From positions 1 to 35,084 of the forward strand of contig JAHQVX010000068.1 of NCBI GenBank assembly GCA_019634125.1: DNA of 35,084 bases. The letters are read 5' to 3'. Positions 1 through 7,940 of the stretch are shown one piece after another; positions within the stretch are counted from its first letter, which is position 1, and every line of letters begins with the position of its first letter. This DNA is from Saprospiraceae bacterium. Lineage in GTDB: Bacteria > Bacteroidota > Bacteroidia > Chitinophagales > JAHQVX01. The position numbers were made by a program, and so were the translations under genes. Under the pieces are notes generated by a model, which did no database searches, was not told where the DNA came from, and worked only from the letters and a program-made list of their open reading frames with translations.

Positions 1-1
1 C

Positions 2-748
2 GTAGTTTCGGAAATTATTCCTAAAACAATTGGTGCCAGCTCTTGGAAACAACTCTCTGGATTTACCGCCACAGCACTCAATTGGATGATTGCTCCCCTC
101 AAGTGGACTGGGATTATGTGGATTCTGCAACGCCTCACGAAGTTATTTGGCAGTAGCCACCATGGAAGTGTATTCAGTAGAGCCGACTTCTCTGCAGTTA
201 CCGAAGCAGCCTCCGATAGTGGCGCTTTGGAGAAATCTGAAAGCAAAATTATTAACAACTTATTATCCTTAAATAAGGTCTTTGTGAAAGATATCATGAC
301 GCCTAGAACCGTTATGATCACTGCCAATGAAGACACATACATCAATAACTTCTACAAAGGCAATAAGAATTTGAGGTATAGCCGTATTCCAGTATACAGC
401 AAAACAGAAGATGATATCACCGGCTATATTCTAAAAGATGAGCTCTTACAGCACTTAATTGAAGAAGACGGCGATATGCCTTTGTCTACACTTAAACGCA
501 ATTTGCTTACCGTAAAAAATGAAATGGCTTTGCCAGATTTATTCGACAAGCTCACCAATCAAAGAGAGCACTTAGCTGTGGTCGAAAATGAACATGGAAC
601 ACTTGTCGGATTGGTCACCATGGAAGACGTTATTGAAACGCTATTGGGGCTCGAGATTATGGACGAATTAGATAATGTAGCTGATCTCCAGAAACTGGCC
701 CGCCAAAAATGGCAAGAACGTGCAAAGCAAAGAGGTATTTTAGAATAA
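2..748 (+). CDS. CNNM/DUF21 + tandem CBS domain hemolysin/CorC-family protein (5' truncated by window edge)
   Basis: Frame stays open to the left edge and reads VVSEIIPKTIGASSWKQLSGFTATALNWMIAPL, a DUF21-like tail, followed by a CBS pair (VKDIMTPRTVMITA..., VVENEHGTLVGLVTMEDVIETLLG). The listed ATG at 86 is internal. Confidence 0.88.
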   Translation, partial: VVSEIIPKTIGASSWKQLSGFTATALNWMIAPLKWTGIMWILQRLTKLFGSSHHGSVFSRADFSAVTEAASDSGALEKSESKIINNLLSLNKVFVKDIMTPRTVMITANEDTYINNFYKGNKNLRYSRIPVYSKTEDDITGYILKDELLQHLIEEDGDMPLSTLKRNLLTVKNEMALPDLFDKLTNQREHLAVVENEHGTLVGLVTMEDVIETLLGLEIMDELDNVADLQKLARQKWQERAKQRGILE

Positions 749-774
749 TTCCTGCTGTACTTTTGTATTAAGAA

Positions 775-1956
775 ATGAAGCGTATGTCAGCAAATGACAC
801 ATTTATCTTGGAGCATGTTCCAGCAGAACTTCATCCAATAGCACATAAAGTAGCTCGTGGAGAGCGAATAACTGCCGAGGAAGGCATCAAATTGTTTGAA
901 TTAGGTGAAGTTGCTTTTCTTGGCCAATTAGCCGATTTCATTCGAACGCAACGCCACGGAGACACCACCTATTTCAATAAGAACTTTCACGTAGAACCAA
1001 CAAATCTTTGTGTTTTCGACTGTAAGTTTTGTGCGTACTCGCGTTTGCTTCGCGAAAAAGGCGATTTACAAGCCTGGGAAATGAGTGCAGAAGATATTAT
1101 TGAGACAGTAAAGAGCTATGATAAGGCTGAAGTAACAGAAGTGCATATCGTTGGGGGAGTACATCCGAAAATGGGACTGCATTATTTCGCTGATTTAATT
1201 CGATCTATTAAAGCTGAACGCCCCGACATACATGTTAAAGCTTTTACTGCGGTAGAATTAGAATACATGTGCCGTAAGGCAAAGCTGAGTTATAAAGAAG
1301 GTTTGGAGGTCTTGAAAGCAGCCGGGCAAGATTCCTTGCCCGGAGGTGGGGCAGAGATCTTCCATGATGAAATTCGAGATCAAATTTGCAAGGATAAATG
1401 CTCGGCCGACCAATGGCTAGAAATTCACGAAACAGCACATGAACTCGGCATGCCTTCCAATGCTACCATGCTCTACGGCCATATCGAAGCGTATAAGCAT
1501 CGAATCCATCATATGGAGGCATTGCGCAACCTGCAAGACAAAACCAATAAGTTCAATGCCTTCATTCCATTGAAATATCGAAGTGGAAATAATCAAATGA
1601 GCGACGTTGGCGAAGTCAGTGTTATTGAAGATATTAAAATGTACGCTGTAGCCCGGATTTTTATGGATAATTTCCCACACATCAAAGCATACTGGCCAAT
1701 GATTGGAAGGGATACGGCTCAACTTTTACTCAAATTCGGCGTAAACGACATCGATGGAACCATAGATGACACTACGAAGATTTATTCTATGGCTGGAGCC
1801 GAAGAACAAAGTCCAAAAATGAGCACCTACGATATCGTTAAACTCATTAAATCCGTAGGGAAGCGTCCGGTAGAACGTGATTCTGTTTACAATGAATTGA
1901 AAGACTATTCGGACGTAGAATTTGAAGAAGCGCCCACCGTAAAATCCTATAACTAA
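775..1956 (+). CDS. mqnE: Aminofutalosine synthase MqnE (radical SAM)
   Basis: Radical-SAM CxxxCxxC motif (NLCVFDCKFCAYSR), HIVGGVHP, SLPGGGAEIF; directly followed by mqnA. Confidence 0.92.
   Translation: MKRMSANDTFILEHVPAELHPIAHKVARGERITAEEGIKLFELGEVAFLGQLADFIRTQRHGDTTYFNKNFHVEPTNLCVFDCKFCAYSRLLREKGDLQAWEMSAEDIIETVKSYDKAEVTEVHIVGGVHPKMGLHYFADLIRSIKAERPDIHVKAFTAVELEYMCRKAKLSYKEGLEVLKAAGQDSLPGGGAEIFHDEIRDQICKDKCSADQWLEIHETAHELGMPSNATMLYGHIEAYKHRIHHMEALRNLQDKTNKFNAFIPLKYRSGNNQMSDVGEVSVIEDIKMYAVARIFMDNFPHIKAYWPMIGRDTAQLLLKFGVNDIDGTIDDTTKIYSMAGAEEQSPKMSTYDIVKLIKSVGKRPVERDSVYNELKDYSDVEFEEAPTVKSYN
1322..1343. repeat. In-CDS hairpin, 9-bp perfect stem, 4-nt loop (mqnE)
   Basis: ccgggcaag-attc-cttgcccgg. 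Confidence 0.9.
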
Positions 1957-2723
1957 TGCCGGATCTACGCCTTTCTATGGTGTCGTATATTAATGCGAAG
2001 CCGTTCCAACTTGGTCTGGAACAAAGCGGTTTGATCAATGAGATTGAATTGCTCTTAGAAGTTCCATCGGAAAGTGCGCGAAAACTCCAGGAAAGGGAAG
2101 TTGATATTGCCTTAGTTCCCGCAGCTTCGCTGCGGGAAATACCGAGTGCGGAAATCATCACCAATTTTTGTATCGGTGCCGATGGGGAAGTAGCCTCCGT
2201 AGGACTTTTTGCAGAACTACCCGTCGAGGAATTGACGCATATTTATCTCGATTATCAATCAAGAACTTCGGTGCAGCTGCTGAAAATCTTACTCCATGAA
2301 TATTGGCAGAAGGATGTCACGTTTTTAAAGGCTTATCCTGGTTATGAAAACGATATTAAAGGCACAAAGGGAGGTTTAATTATTGGAGATCGAGCTATCC
2401 AGCAAAAAGGAGATTTTCAATTTAATTACGATTTATCTGCGTACTGGAAAGCACATACTGAGTTGCCTTTTGTATTCGCGGTTTGGGTCGCAAACCAATC
2501 GATTGATACAACATTCGAAAAACGCCTCGAAGAGGCGTTTAAATTAGGGATGACTCAAAAAGAACGTGTGATTGACTTCTATCGAAAAGAATACGAACAG
2601 TATTTAGATGTTGAACACTATTTCCAAGAAAATATAGAATATCAACTCAATCCAGAAAAACTCCGCGCCCTCGATCTATTTCTGCTCAAAATCAATCAGT
2701 TAGAAAGCCGCTCTATAGCGTAA
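1956..2723 (+). CDS. mqnA: Chorismate dehydratase MqnA (menaquinone futalosine pathway)
   Basis: N-terminus LRLSMVSYINAKPFQLGL and DIALVPAASLREIP typical of MqnA; overlaps the mqnE stop by one base. Confidence 0.9.
   Translation: MPDLRLSMVSYINAKPFQLGLEQSGLINEIELLLEVPSESARKLQEREVDIALVPAASLREIPSAEIITNFCIGADGEVASVGLFAELPVEELTHIYLDYQSRTSVQLLKILLHEYWQKDVTFLKAYPGYENDIKGTKGGLIIGDRAIQQKGDFQFNYDLSAYWKAHTELPFVFAVWVANQSIDTTFEKRLEEAFKLGMTQKERVIDFYRKEYEQYLDVEHYFQENIEYQLNPEKLRALDLFLLKINQLESRSIA
2116..2138. repeat. In-CDS hairpin, 10-bp perfect stem, 3-nt loop (mqnA)
   Basis: ttcccgcagc-ttc-gctgcgggaa. Confidence 0.93.
2520..2540. repeat. In-CDS hairpin, 9-bp perfect stem, 3-nt loop (mqnA)
   Basis: aaacgcctc-gaa-gaggcgttt. 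Confidence 0.9.
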
Positions 2724-3594
2724 CAAGTTTATCCAGTACCCATTGAATAGCACGGTCTACAGCCTTGGCTGGATCACTACTAAACGTTTGTTTCGCTCTG
2801 TTCGCAATTAAAACATTTACCGACAAAGCATGATGCCCGAGAAGTGCTGCTAATCCATAAATTCCAGCAGTTTCCATCTCAAAATTGGTCAGATTATAAT
2901 TTGGAATATTTACACCTTGAAGCGTATCTAAAATAGAAGCCATTTTGGGCTGCAACCGAAGCTGACGACCCTGTGGCGCATAAAACCCCGCACAAGTCGT
3001 AGTAAGGCCTTCATAAACCGACGAATCCTTAAAATGATTCAATAACAATTCGGAAGCAGGAAACAGATAAGGTTCAATCCCTACAGCAGATAAGTCTGTT
3101 TGCTCTAGTAAGGCTTCCAAAAAATTTTGCTGTTTCTCCGACTTAGGGTAAGAATAAAAATTAAGTAATCCCTCTAAACCGAGGCCATGATTAGATAACA
3201 AAATACCATCTACCGGAATAGAAGGAACAAAGCAGCCTGAAGTGCCAATTCGAATAATTTTAAGTGACTGCTTCTCCACTTTTTCGGTTCGTGTTGTTAA
3301 ATCAATATTCACCAAAGCATCTAATTCATTGAAAACAATATCAATGTTATCCGTTCCAATTCCTGTGGATAGTACTGAAATTCGGTGGCCTTTGTAAGTG
3401 CCTGTATGGCAATGGAATTCCCGCTTTCCCTTCTTTAAGTCGATCGAATCGAAATACTTACTCACTTTTGAAACCCTTTCTGGGTCACCTACTGTAATTA
3501 TAGTTGAACCAATATCCTGGGGGAGTAGATTTAAGTGGTAAACACTGCCATCACTATTTAGTATGAGCTCCGATTCTTTGAGCGGTTGAAACAT
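2713..3594 (-). CDS. Nucleoside phosphorylase (uridine/purine phosphorylase superfamily)
   Basis: TIITVGDPERVSKVSKYFD, STGIGTDNIDIVFNEL, NFEMETAGIYGLAALLGH. ORF track starts at a TTG (3612); ATG at 3594 (MFQPLKESEL) is more likely. Confidence 0.85.
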   Translation of the reverse strand: MFQPLKESELILNSDGSVYHLNLLPQDIGSTIITVGDPERVSKVSKYFDSIDLKKGKREFHCHTGTYKGHRISVLSTGIGTDNIDIVFNELDALVNIDLTTRTEKVEKQSLKIIRIGTSGCFVPSIPVDGILLSNHGLGLEGLLNFYSYPKSEKQQNFLEALLEQTDLSAVGIEPYLFPASELLLNHFKDSSVYEGLTTTCAGFYAPQGRQLRLQPKMASILDTLQGVNIPNYNLTNFEMETAGIYGLAALLGHHALSVNVLIANRAKQTFSSDPAKAVDRAIQWVLDKLVTL

Positions 3595-3613
3595 GATTTG
3601 AATTTTTGACAAA

Positions 3614-3621
3614 TAGTTTTG
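3614..3621 (+). promoter_or_regulatory. Bacteroidota-type -7 box TAGTTTTG (TAnnTTTG) upstream of the lipoprotein gene
   Basis: Exact match to the Bacteroidota -7 consensus TAnnTTTG, 33 nt before the ATG at 3655. Confidence 0.45.
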
Positions 3622-3654
3622 TAAATTTAAGCACCCCTTCGAAACAAAGTACTT

Positions 3655-4692
3655 ATGATAAAAACAAACCTAAAATTAATAGGAGGGGTATTTCTTTTAG
3701 CTTTTATTTCTTCTTGCGTTCCAGACAGAGATGTTGATGTAACCCACGATTTTGTGGCGATTGCATCCAAAAACTCACCAGAAATTAATGTATTTGACTT
3801 AGGGACTATGGAAGTCGTGCAAAATCGAAAATTAGATCGAAATGCACGCATCCAGCAAATGGTCTATAGTCCAAGATTTAAGAAATTCTTCGCGCTTGAC
3901 GCTACCAACAACCGACTATTAGTCTATGAAACTCATTTCTTTAAGTTAATTGGAGAGTTAAGTATTTCAGGAGATGTGGTAGATATGGAACCGGATAAGC
4001 TCGGGCATTACCTCTGGTTAATCCATAAAAATGGAGATTTTTCCAAAATTGATATCGAACTTGGAGATGTTTCGCTTCAAAGTAAAATTGACCACCCATC
4101 TGTTCAAGGACTCAATGCAAAGAGTATTATGGTCTCACCAGAAGGAGAGTACTTATACATTACCTATCAAGCTGGGGCTTCTGATATGCTTCTTGCTTTT
4201 GACTTGGAAACCTTAGAAGTAGAAAGTACACAACCAATTGGTAGAGATGCGAATCTATTTTTCTCAGGAAAAACAAATCGACTCATCGCTGTTAGTCCAT
4301 TAGAAAGCAATGTAATGGAGTTTAAGCCAGACTTAGAATTTGTTTCGCAAGCCAATCTTGCCTTTGATCATTTACTTGGGATCAATACCAGAGGAACACA
4401 CTTTTTCTTTGCCTCAGGAAACAATGTCATGGCCTACGACTTAGTCGCATTTTCTTCAAAGCAAGTATATGCAGGTTCTTCTCCACCAGCTGTGTTATCT
4501 ACTAATTTCTACGATTCAGAAGGGTATATTTCTTTTCCAGATGAAAATAAAATCGACGTAGTGCAATTGGCTAGCAACCGAGCAGATATGACTTTTTACG
4601 AAACACGAAATGTTGAGAAGAACCCTAACAGCGTTGAGTATTACTCTGCTCCAGGAGCCTGTTCTTACCATAGTGTAGACATTCGATATTGA
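3655..4692 (+). CDS. Putative lipoprotein, beta-propeller-like
   Basis: Signal peptide with lipobox (LLAFISSC|VPD); repeated strand-rich segments (VFDLGTMEVVQNRKL, AFDLETLEVESTQPIG) resembling YncE-like propellers. Confidence 0.7.
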   Translation: MIKTNLKLIGGVFLLAFISSCVPDRDVDVTHDFVAIASKNSPEINVFDLGTMEVVQNRKLDRNARIQQMVYSPRFKKFFALDATNNRLLVYETHFFKLIGELSISGDVVDMEPDKLGHYLWLIHKNGDFSKIDIELGDVSLQSKIDHPSVQGLNAKSIMVSPEGEYLYITYQAGASDMLLAFDLETLEVESTQPIGRDANLFFSGKTNRLIAVSPLESNVMEFKPDLEFVSQANLAFDHLLGINTRGTHFFFASGNNVMAYDLVAFSSKQVYAGSSPPAVLSTNFYDSEGYISFPDENKIDVVQLASNRADMTFYETRNVEKNPNSVEYYSAPGACSYHSVDIRY

Positions 4693-4697
4693 AAATA

Positions 4698-4733
4698 AAC
4701 TAAAAAATTAGTTGGATAACTAATTTTTTAGTT
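4698..4733. promoter_or_regulatory. Perfect 16-bp inverted repeat, candidate BlaI-type operator
   Basis: aactaaaaaattagtt-ggat-aactaattttttagtt; arms are exact reverse complements, directly upstream of a BlaI-family regulator. Confidence 0.8.
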
Positions 4734-4740
4734 ATCTTTG
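4733..4740 (+). promoter_or_regulatory. -7 box TATCTTTG (TAnnTTTG) for the blaI-like gene, abutting the operator
   Basis: Exact consensus match; TTG at 4712-4714 sits at roughly -33 spacing inside the inverted repeat. Confidence 0.6.
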
Positions 4741-4759
4741 GGTTAAAGGTTGGCACACC

Positions 4760-5125
4760 ATGGAAAAATTAACTCAAAGAGAAGAAGAGATAATGCGCGC
4801 CCTTTGGCAACTCAACAAAGGTTTCGTAAAAGAAATTATAGAACTTCTTCCAGCTCCCAAACCACACTATAATACAACAAGCACACTTGTTCGAATCTTG
4901 GAAGAAAAAGGATTCGTAGACCACAATACTTTTGGTAAAAGTCACCAGTACTTTCCCTTAATCTCAGAAGAAGAATACAAAGCCAAGTTTATGAAAGGTT
5001 TTGTCAATAAATATTTCAAGAATTCCTATAAAGAGATGGTGACGTTTTTCGCTAAAGAAGAAAACCTCTCTAAAAAAGATTTAGAAGAGATTTTAAAGAT
5101 GATTGAAAAGGGTAGCAATGAATAG
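4760..5125 (+). CDS. BlaI/MecI/CopY family transcriptional repressor
   Basis: LTQREEEIMRALWQLNKGFVKEIIELLPAPKPHYNTTSTLVRILEEKGFVDH is the winged-helix domain of the BlaI/MecI family. Confidence 0.93.
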   Translation: MEKLTQREEEIMRALWQLNKGFVKEIIELLPAPKPHYNTTSTLVRILEEKGFVDHNTFGKSHQYFPLISEEEYKAKFMKGFVNKYFKNSYKEMVTFFAKEENLSKKDLEEILKMIEKGSNE

Positions 5126-7850
5126 TTTAATCCTATACTTACTGAAATCTACGGTTGTCCTTTCCATTTTTACCGTCTTTTATTACTTCACTTTACGAAA
5201 GGAAACGTTTCATCATTTGAAGCGATATTTTTTGCTATTGATTCCTTTTGTAGCATTTGCCTTTCCGCTGTTAAAATTCTCAGTTCCTACAGAACAGGTA
5301 CTCGTAACTACATTGATAGAGGAAGTAAGTATTGTGTCTTCGGATAGGATAATCAATACAAGTCCAGCGATTACTTGGAATAACATCCTTTCAACGCTCT
5401 TCTACATGGGTGGATGCTTGCTGTTACTTTACTTTATTGGCGGCATGATCCAACTTTTTACTTTGTTATCAAAAACGATTAAACGCACACTTAATATTGG
5501 TGTGTTGGCCATTACGAAGGAAGATATTTCCCCGTTTAGTTTCTTGAAATATATTGTCATTAATATAGATCGTCATACACAAGAGGAAGTCGATCAAATT
5601 GTACATCATGAACAAGTACATATTGCGGGTATGCACTCATTTGATGCACTTTTAGCTCAATTCGTACTGCTATTGAGCTGGTTTAATCCTATGGCTTGGT
5701 TGTACAAGCACTTGGTGATGGAAAATCTAGAGTTTATAGCAGATAGTGAAGTTTTAAAGACTTCAGAGATAGATAAAAAAGCTTATCAGTTAAGCTTAAT
5801 AAATACGGCTTTTTATAATAATTCCATGGTGTTTGCCAACCACTTCAACCAATTATTAATCAAAAAACGTATTGCAATGATGAACAAACAATTAAGTAAG
5901 CCTAAAAACTTGTTTAAAACGGTTTTTGTGCTGCCTATACTCCTGCTGTTACTTGTGGTGTCTGGGCAACTAAGAGCCAATCAACAAACGACAATTTTAG
6001 CAAATGAAGTCGTAGATGACTCCACAAGGATCGATTATTTTATTGATGGTCAAGCGGTAACGATGGATTTCATCCAAGATGCATATGAAGGTCAGATAGA
6101 AGGCTACACGGCAATTAGTGAGCAGCACGATGATGGCTCCCAAGAATTACGGGTATATACTTCAAAAGAAACCTATGCTTCAGGACCCGATTTTGATCCA
6201 GCCTTAGAAATCCTAACAGACGAAGGCATTATTGAGCATCCCAATGTGGTCTTGATTCAAGAACCTTTGGATGAACGCTTCTTTATTGACGATAAAGCGG
6301 TGACAGCTCAAGAATTTGAACGACATGCTGCGTCTGCAGAATGCTATAAGCGTTGGTCATGGACTTATAAACAGGAAGATAAAAACATGAAGGTCACGTA
6401 TTGCTGGACCACGGAAACGGCGTATGCGAATCGTAAATCAGACGCGTATTACGAAGATCGTTTTGGAATTACGATTCCACCTCCGCCGCCGCCGCCAGCT
6501 CCAAGGGAAGGGGCTGTACCTGCTCCCCCTGCACCACCAGCTCCTCCTAGTAGTGCTGGACTTCCCGCTCCGCCACCACCGCCACCTCCTCCGCCACCGA
6601 TGACCTTTAATGAAGTGATCAATGAGGACTATGAAGAGATTTGGATTGATGGAGAAAAAGCTGCGGAAGAGGTACTTCAACAACTAGAAAAATCGGAGAT
6701 CGAGAATATTGATATCTCCTTTAAGAATAATAAGAAGATCATTCGAGTGATTACAAAAGATATCGCTGGGATTAATGAACTCTTAAATAGTGGGGATGCT
6801 GAGATTAAAATAGATGGTCGCAACGCTACTATTTCAGAATTCAGAGCACTTCCTACTTCTGAAATAGAAACTGTGAGTGTGAAAAAAACCTTAGGAGTTA
6901 ATTCCATTCGAGTAAGTACAAAATCACAACAAGTACAGGTTGTTGCTGAAGTCATGCCTGAATATCCAGGTGGACTTAATGCATTAAGGAAAGAAGTCGG
7001 CAAAAAGTTTAATGTACCTAAGTCGATGACTGAGAGCGGCAAAGTAACATGTAGGTTTATTATCGAGAAGGATGGCAGAGTAGGTACGGTAGAAATACTG
7101 AGAAATACTGCCAATGAAGAAGCTGCGATTGAAGCTGAGCGAGTACTAAAGAGTCTGGATCATAAGTTCACACCAGCTGAAGAAGGGGGAAAAAAGGTTC
7201 GAACATGGTTTATTTTACCGATTGATATCGCTTTAGGAAATTCAGATAATACGCAAAATTCATCAAAGACCCATCGAATGCCTGAGTATCCTGGTGGAAT
7301 GGCAGCATTTCGAAAAGAAATCGCTGAAAAATATGTGGTTCCTAAAAGTTTTCAAGGCAACCAAAAGTTGATGTGTGAGTTCGTTGTACTAGAGAGTGGA
7401 GACGTTGGAGACGTAAACATTTTATTGAGCGTGAGTGAAGAAGCAGATGCGAACGCTATCAAAGTGCTTAAGAACCTAGACCACAAATTTATCCCAGCCA
7501 TGAAGGATGGAAAAGCTGTCCGAATGAAGTTAACAGTTCCTTTTCGGGTTACCACCACGAAAAGTACTACAGCATCCTATATCCGAGAAGGATATTCTGG
7601 ATACATGGTTAATGACAACGTTGTTTTCGAAATGCAAGGGTATATGCATCGAAGCGAGGGAAGTTCCTTCATTGTTCCGACTTCTTGGAAGAAGCAAAAA
7701 TTGGAACAAGCCATTTCGAATAAAGACTACGACGTTCTTTTTGTTCGAATTAAAGAGAACAGAGCCTTACTAACGAAAGAAGGTTTACCAACTGAAGAAG
7801 TAAAACGTATCGAAAACCCGAAGCGATTGATTCGAGTCATACATGTATAA
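5118..7850 (+). CDS. BlaR1-like M56 family metallopeptidase with repeated extracytoplasmic modules, Pro-rich linker and two TonB-C-like domains
   Basis: N-terminal TM helices and HEQVHIAGMHSFD (HExxH); overlaps the BlaI stop by 8 nt; tandem MPEYPGGLNALRKEV... and MPEYPGGMAAFRKEI.... ORF track starts at TTG 5103; ATG 5118 (MNSLILYLLK) preferred. Confidence 0.88.
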   Translation: MNSLILYLLKSTVVLSIFTVFYYFTLRKETFHHLKRYFLLLIPFVAFAFPLLKFSVPTEQVLVTTLIEEVSIVSSDRIINTSPAITWNNILSTLFYMGGCLLLLYFIGGMIQLFTLLSKTIKRTLNIGVLAITKEDISPFSFLKYIVINIDRHTQEEVDQIVHHEQVHIAGMHSFDALLAQFVLLLSWFNPMAWLYKHLVMENLEFIADSEVLKTSEIDKKAYQLSLINTAFYNNSMVFANHFNQLLIKKRIAMMNKQLSKPKNLFKTVFVLPILLLLLVVSGQLRANQQTTILANEVVDDSTRIDYFIDGQAVTMDFIQDAYEGQIEGYTAISEQHDDGSQELRVYTSKETYASGPDFDPALEILTDEGIIEHPNVVLIQEPLDERFFIDDKAVTAQEFERHAASAECYKRWSWTYKQEDKNMKVTYCWTTETAYANRKSDAYYEDRFGITIPPPPPPPAPREGAVPAPPAPPAPPSSAGLPAPPPPPPPPPPMTFNEVINEDYEEIWIDGEKAAEEVLQQLEKSEIENIDISFKNNKKIIRVITKDIAGINELLNSGDAEIKIDGRNATISEFRALPTSEIETVSVKKTLGVNSIRVSTKSQQVQVVAEVMPEYPGGLNALRKEVGKKFNVPKSMTESGKVTCRFIIEKDGRVGTVEILRNTANEEAAIEAERVLKSLDHKFTPAEEGGKKVRTWFILPIDIALGNSDNTQNSSKTHRMPEYPGGMAAFRKEIAEKYVVPKSFQGNQKLMCEFVVLESGDVGDVNILLSVSEEADANAIKVLKNLDHKFIPAMKDGKAVRMKLTVPFRVTTTKSTTASYIREGYSGYMVNDNVVFEMQGYMHRSEGSSFIVPTSWKKQKLEQAISNKDYDVLFVRIKENRALLTKEGLPTEEVKRIENPKRLIRVIHV
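6477..6600 (+). repeat. Proline-rich low-complexity segment within the M56 gene
   Basis: Encodes PPPPPPPPAPREGAVPAPPAPPAPPSSAGLPAPPPPPPPPPP. Confidence 0.9.
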
Positions 7851-7870
7851 GTATTACTACTGTACAAACA

Positions 7871-7899
7871 AAACCCCCTCGGCAAAGCCGAGGGGGTTT
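7871..7899. terminator. Bidirectional intrinsic terminator
   Basis: aaaccccctcggc-aaa-gccgagggggttt: perfect 13-bp stem with A and T tracts, between convergent genes. Confidence 0.93.
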
Positions 7900-7940
7900 C
7901 TTATCCACTATAATCAAGTCGTTTCTCAACGATAATTATC

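Noticed and set aside
1417-1722. Minus-strand ORF of 101 aa inside mqnE (and 6677-7114 minus, 26439-26864 minus, 31595-31960 plus, 34638-35012 plus)
   Set aside because: Antisense shadows of well-supported CDSs; no recognisable motifs or start context.
6477-6600. Possible CRISPR or tandem-repeat array from repeated ccgccgcc/ccaccacc
   Set aside because: It encodes a polyproline linker; no regular spacer/repeat structure.
6438-6683. Minus-strand ORF (81 aa) rich in Arg/Trp/Ser
   Set aside because: It is the antisense reading of the proline-rich codons of the M56 gene; no independent coding evidence.
4760-7850. Beta-lactam resistance operon (blaI-blaR1)
   Set aside because: The families are related, but no beta-lactamase or PBP2a gene is adjacent and the sensor domain does not look like the penicillin-binding domain of BlaR1.
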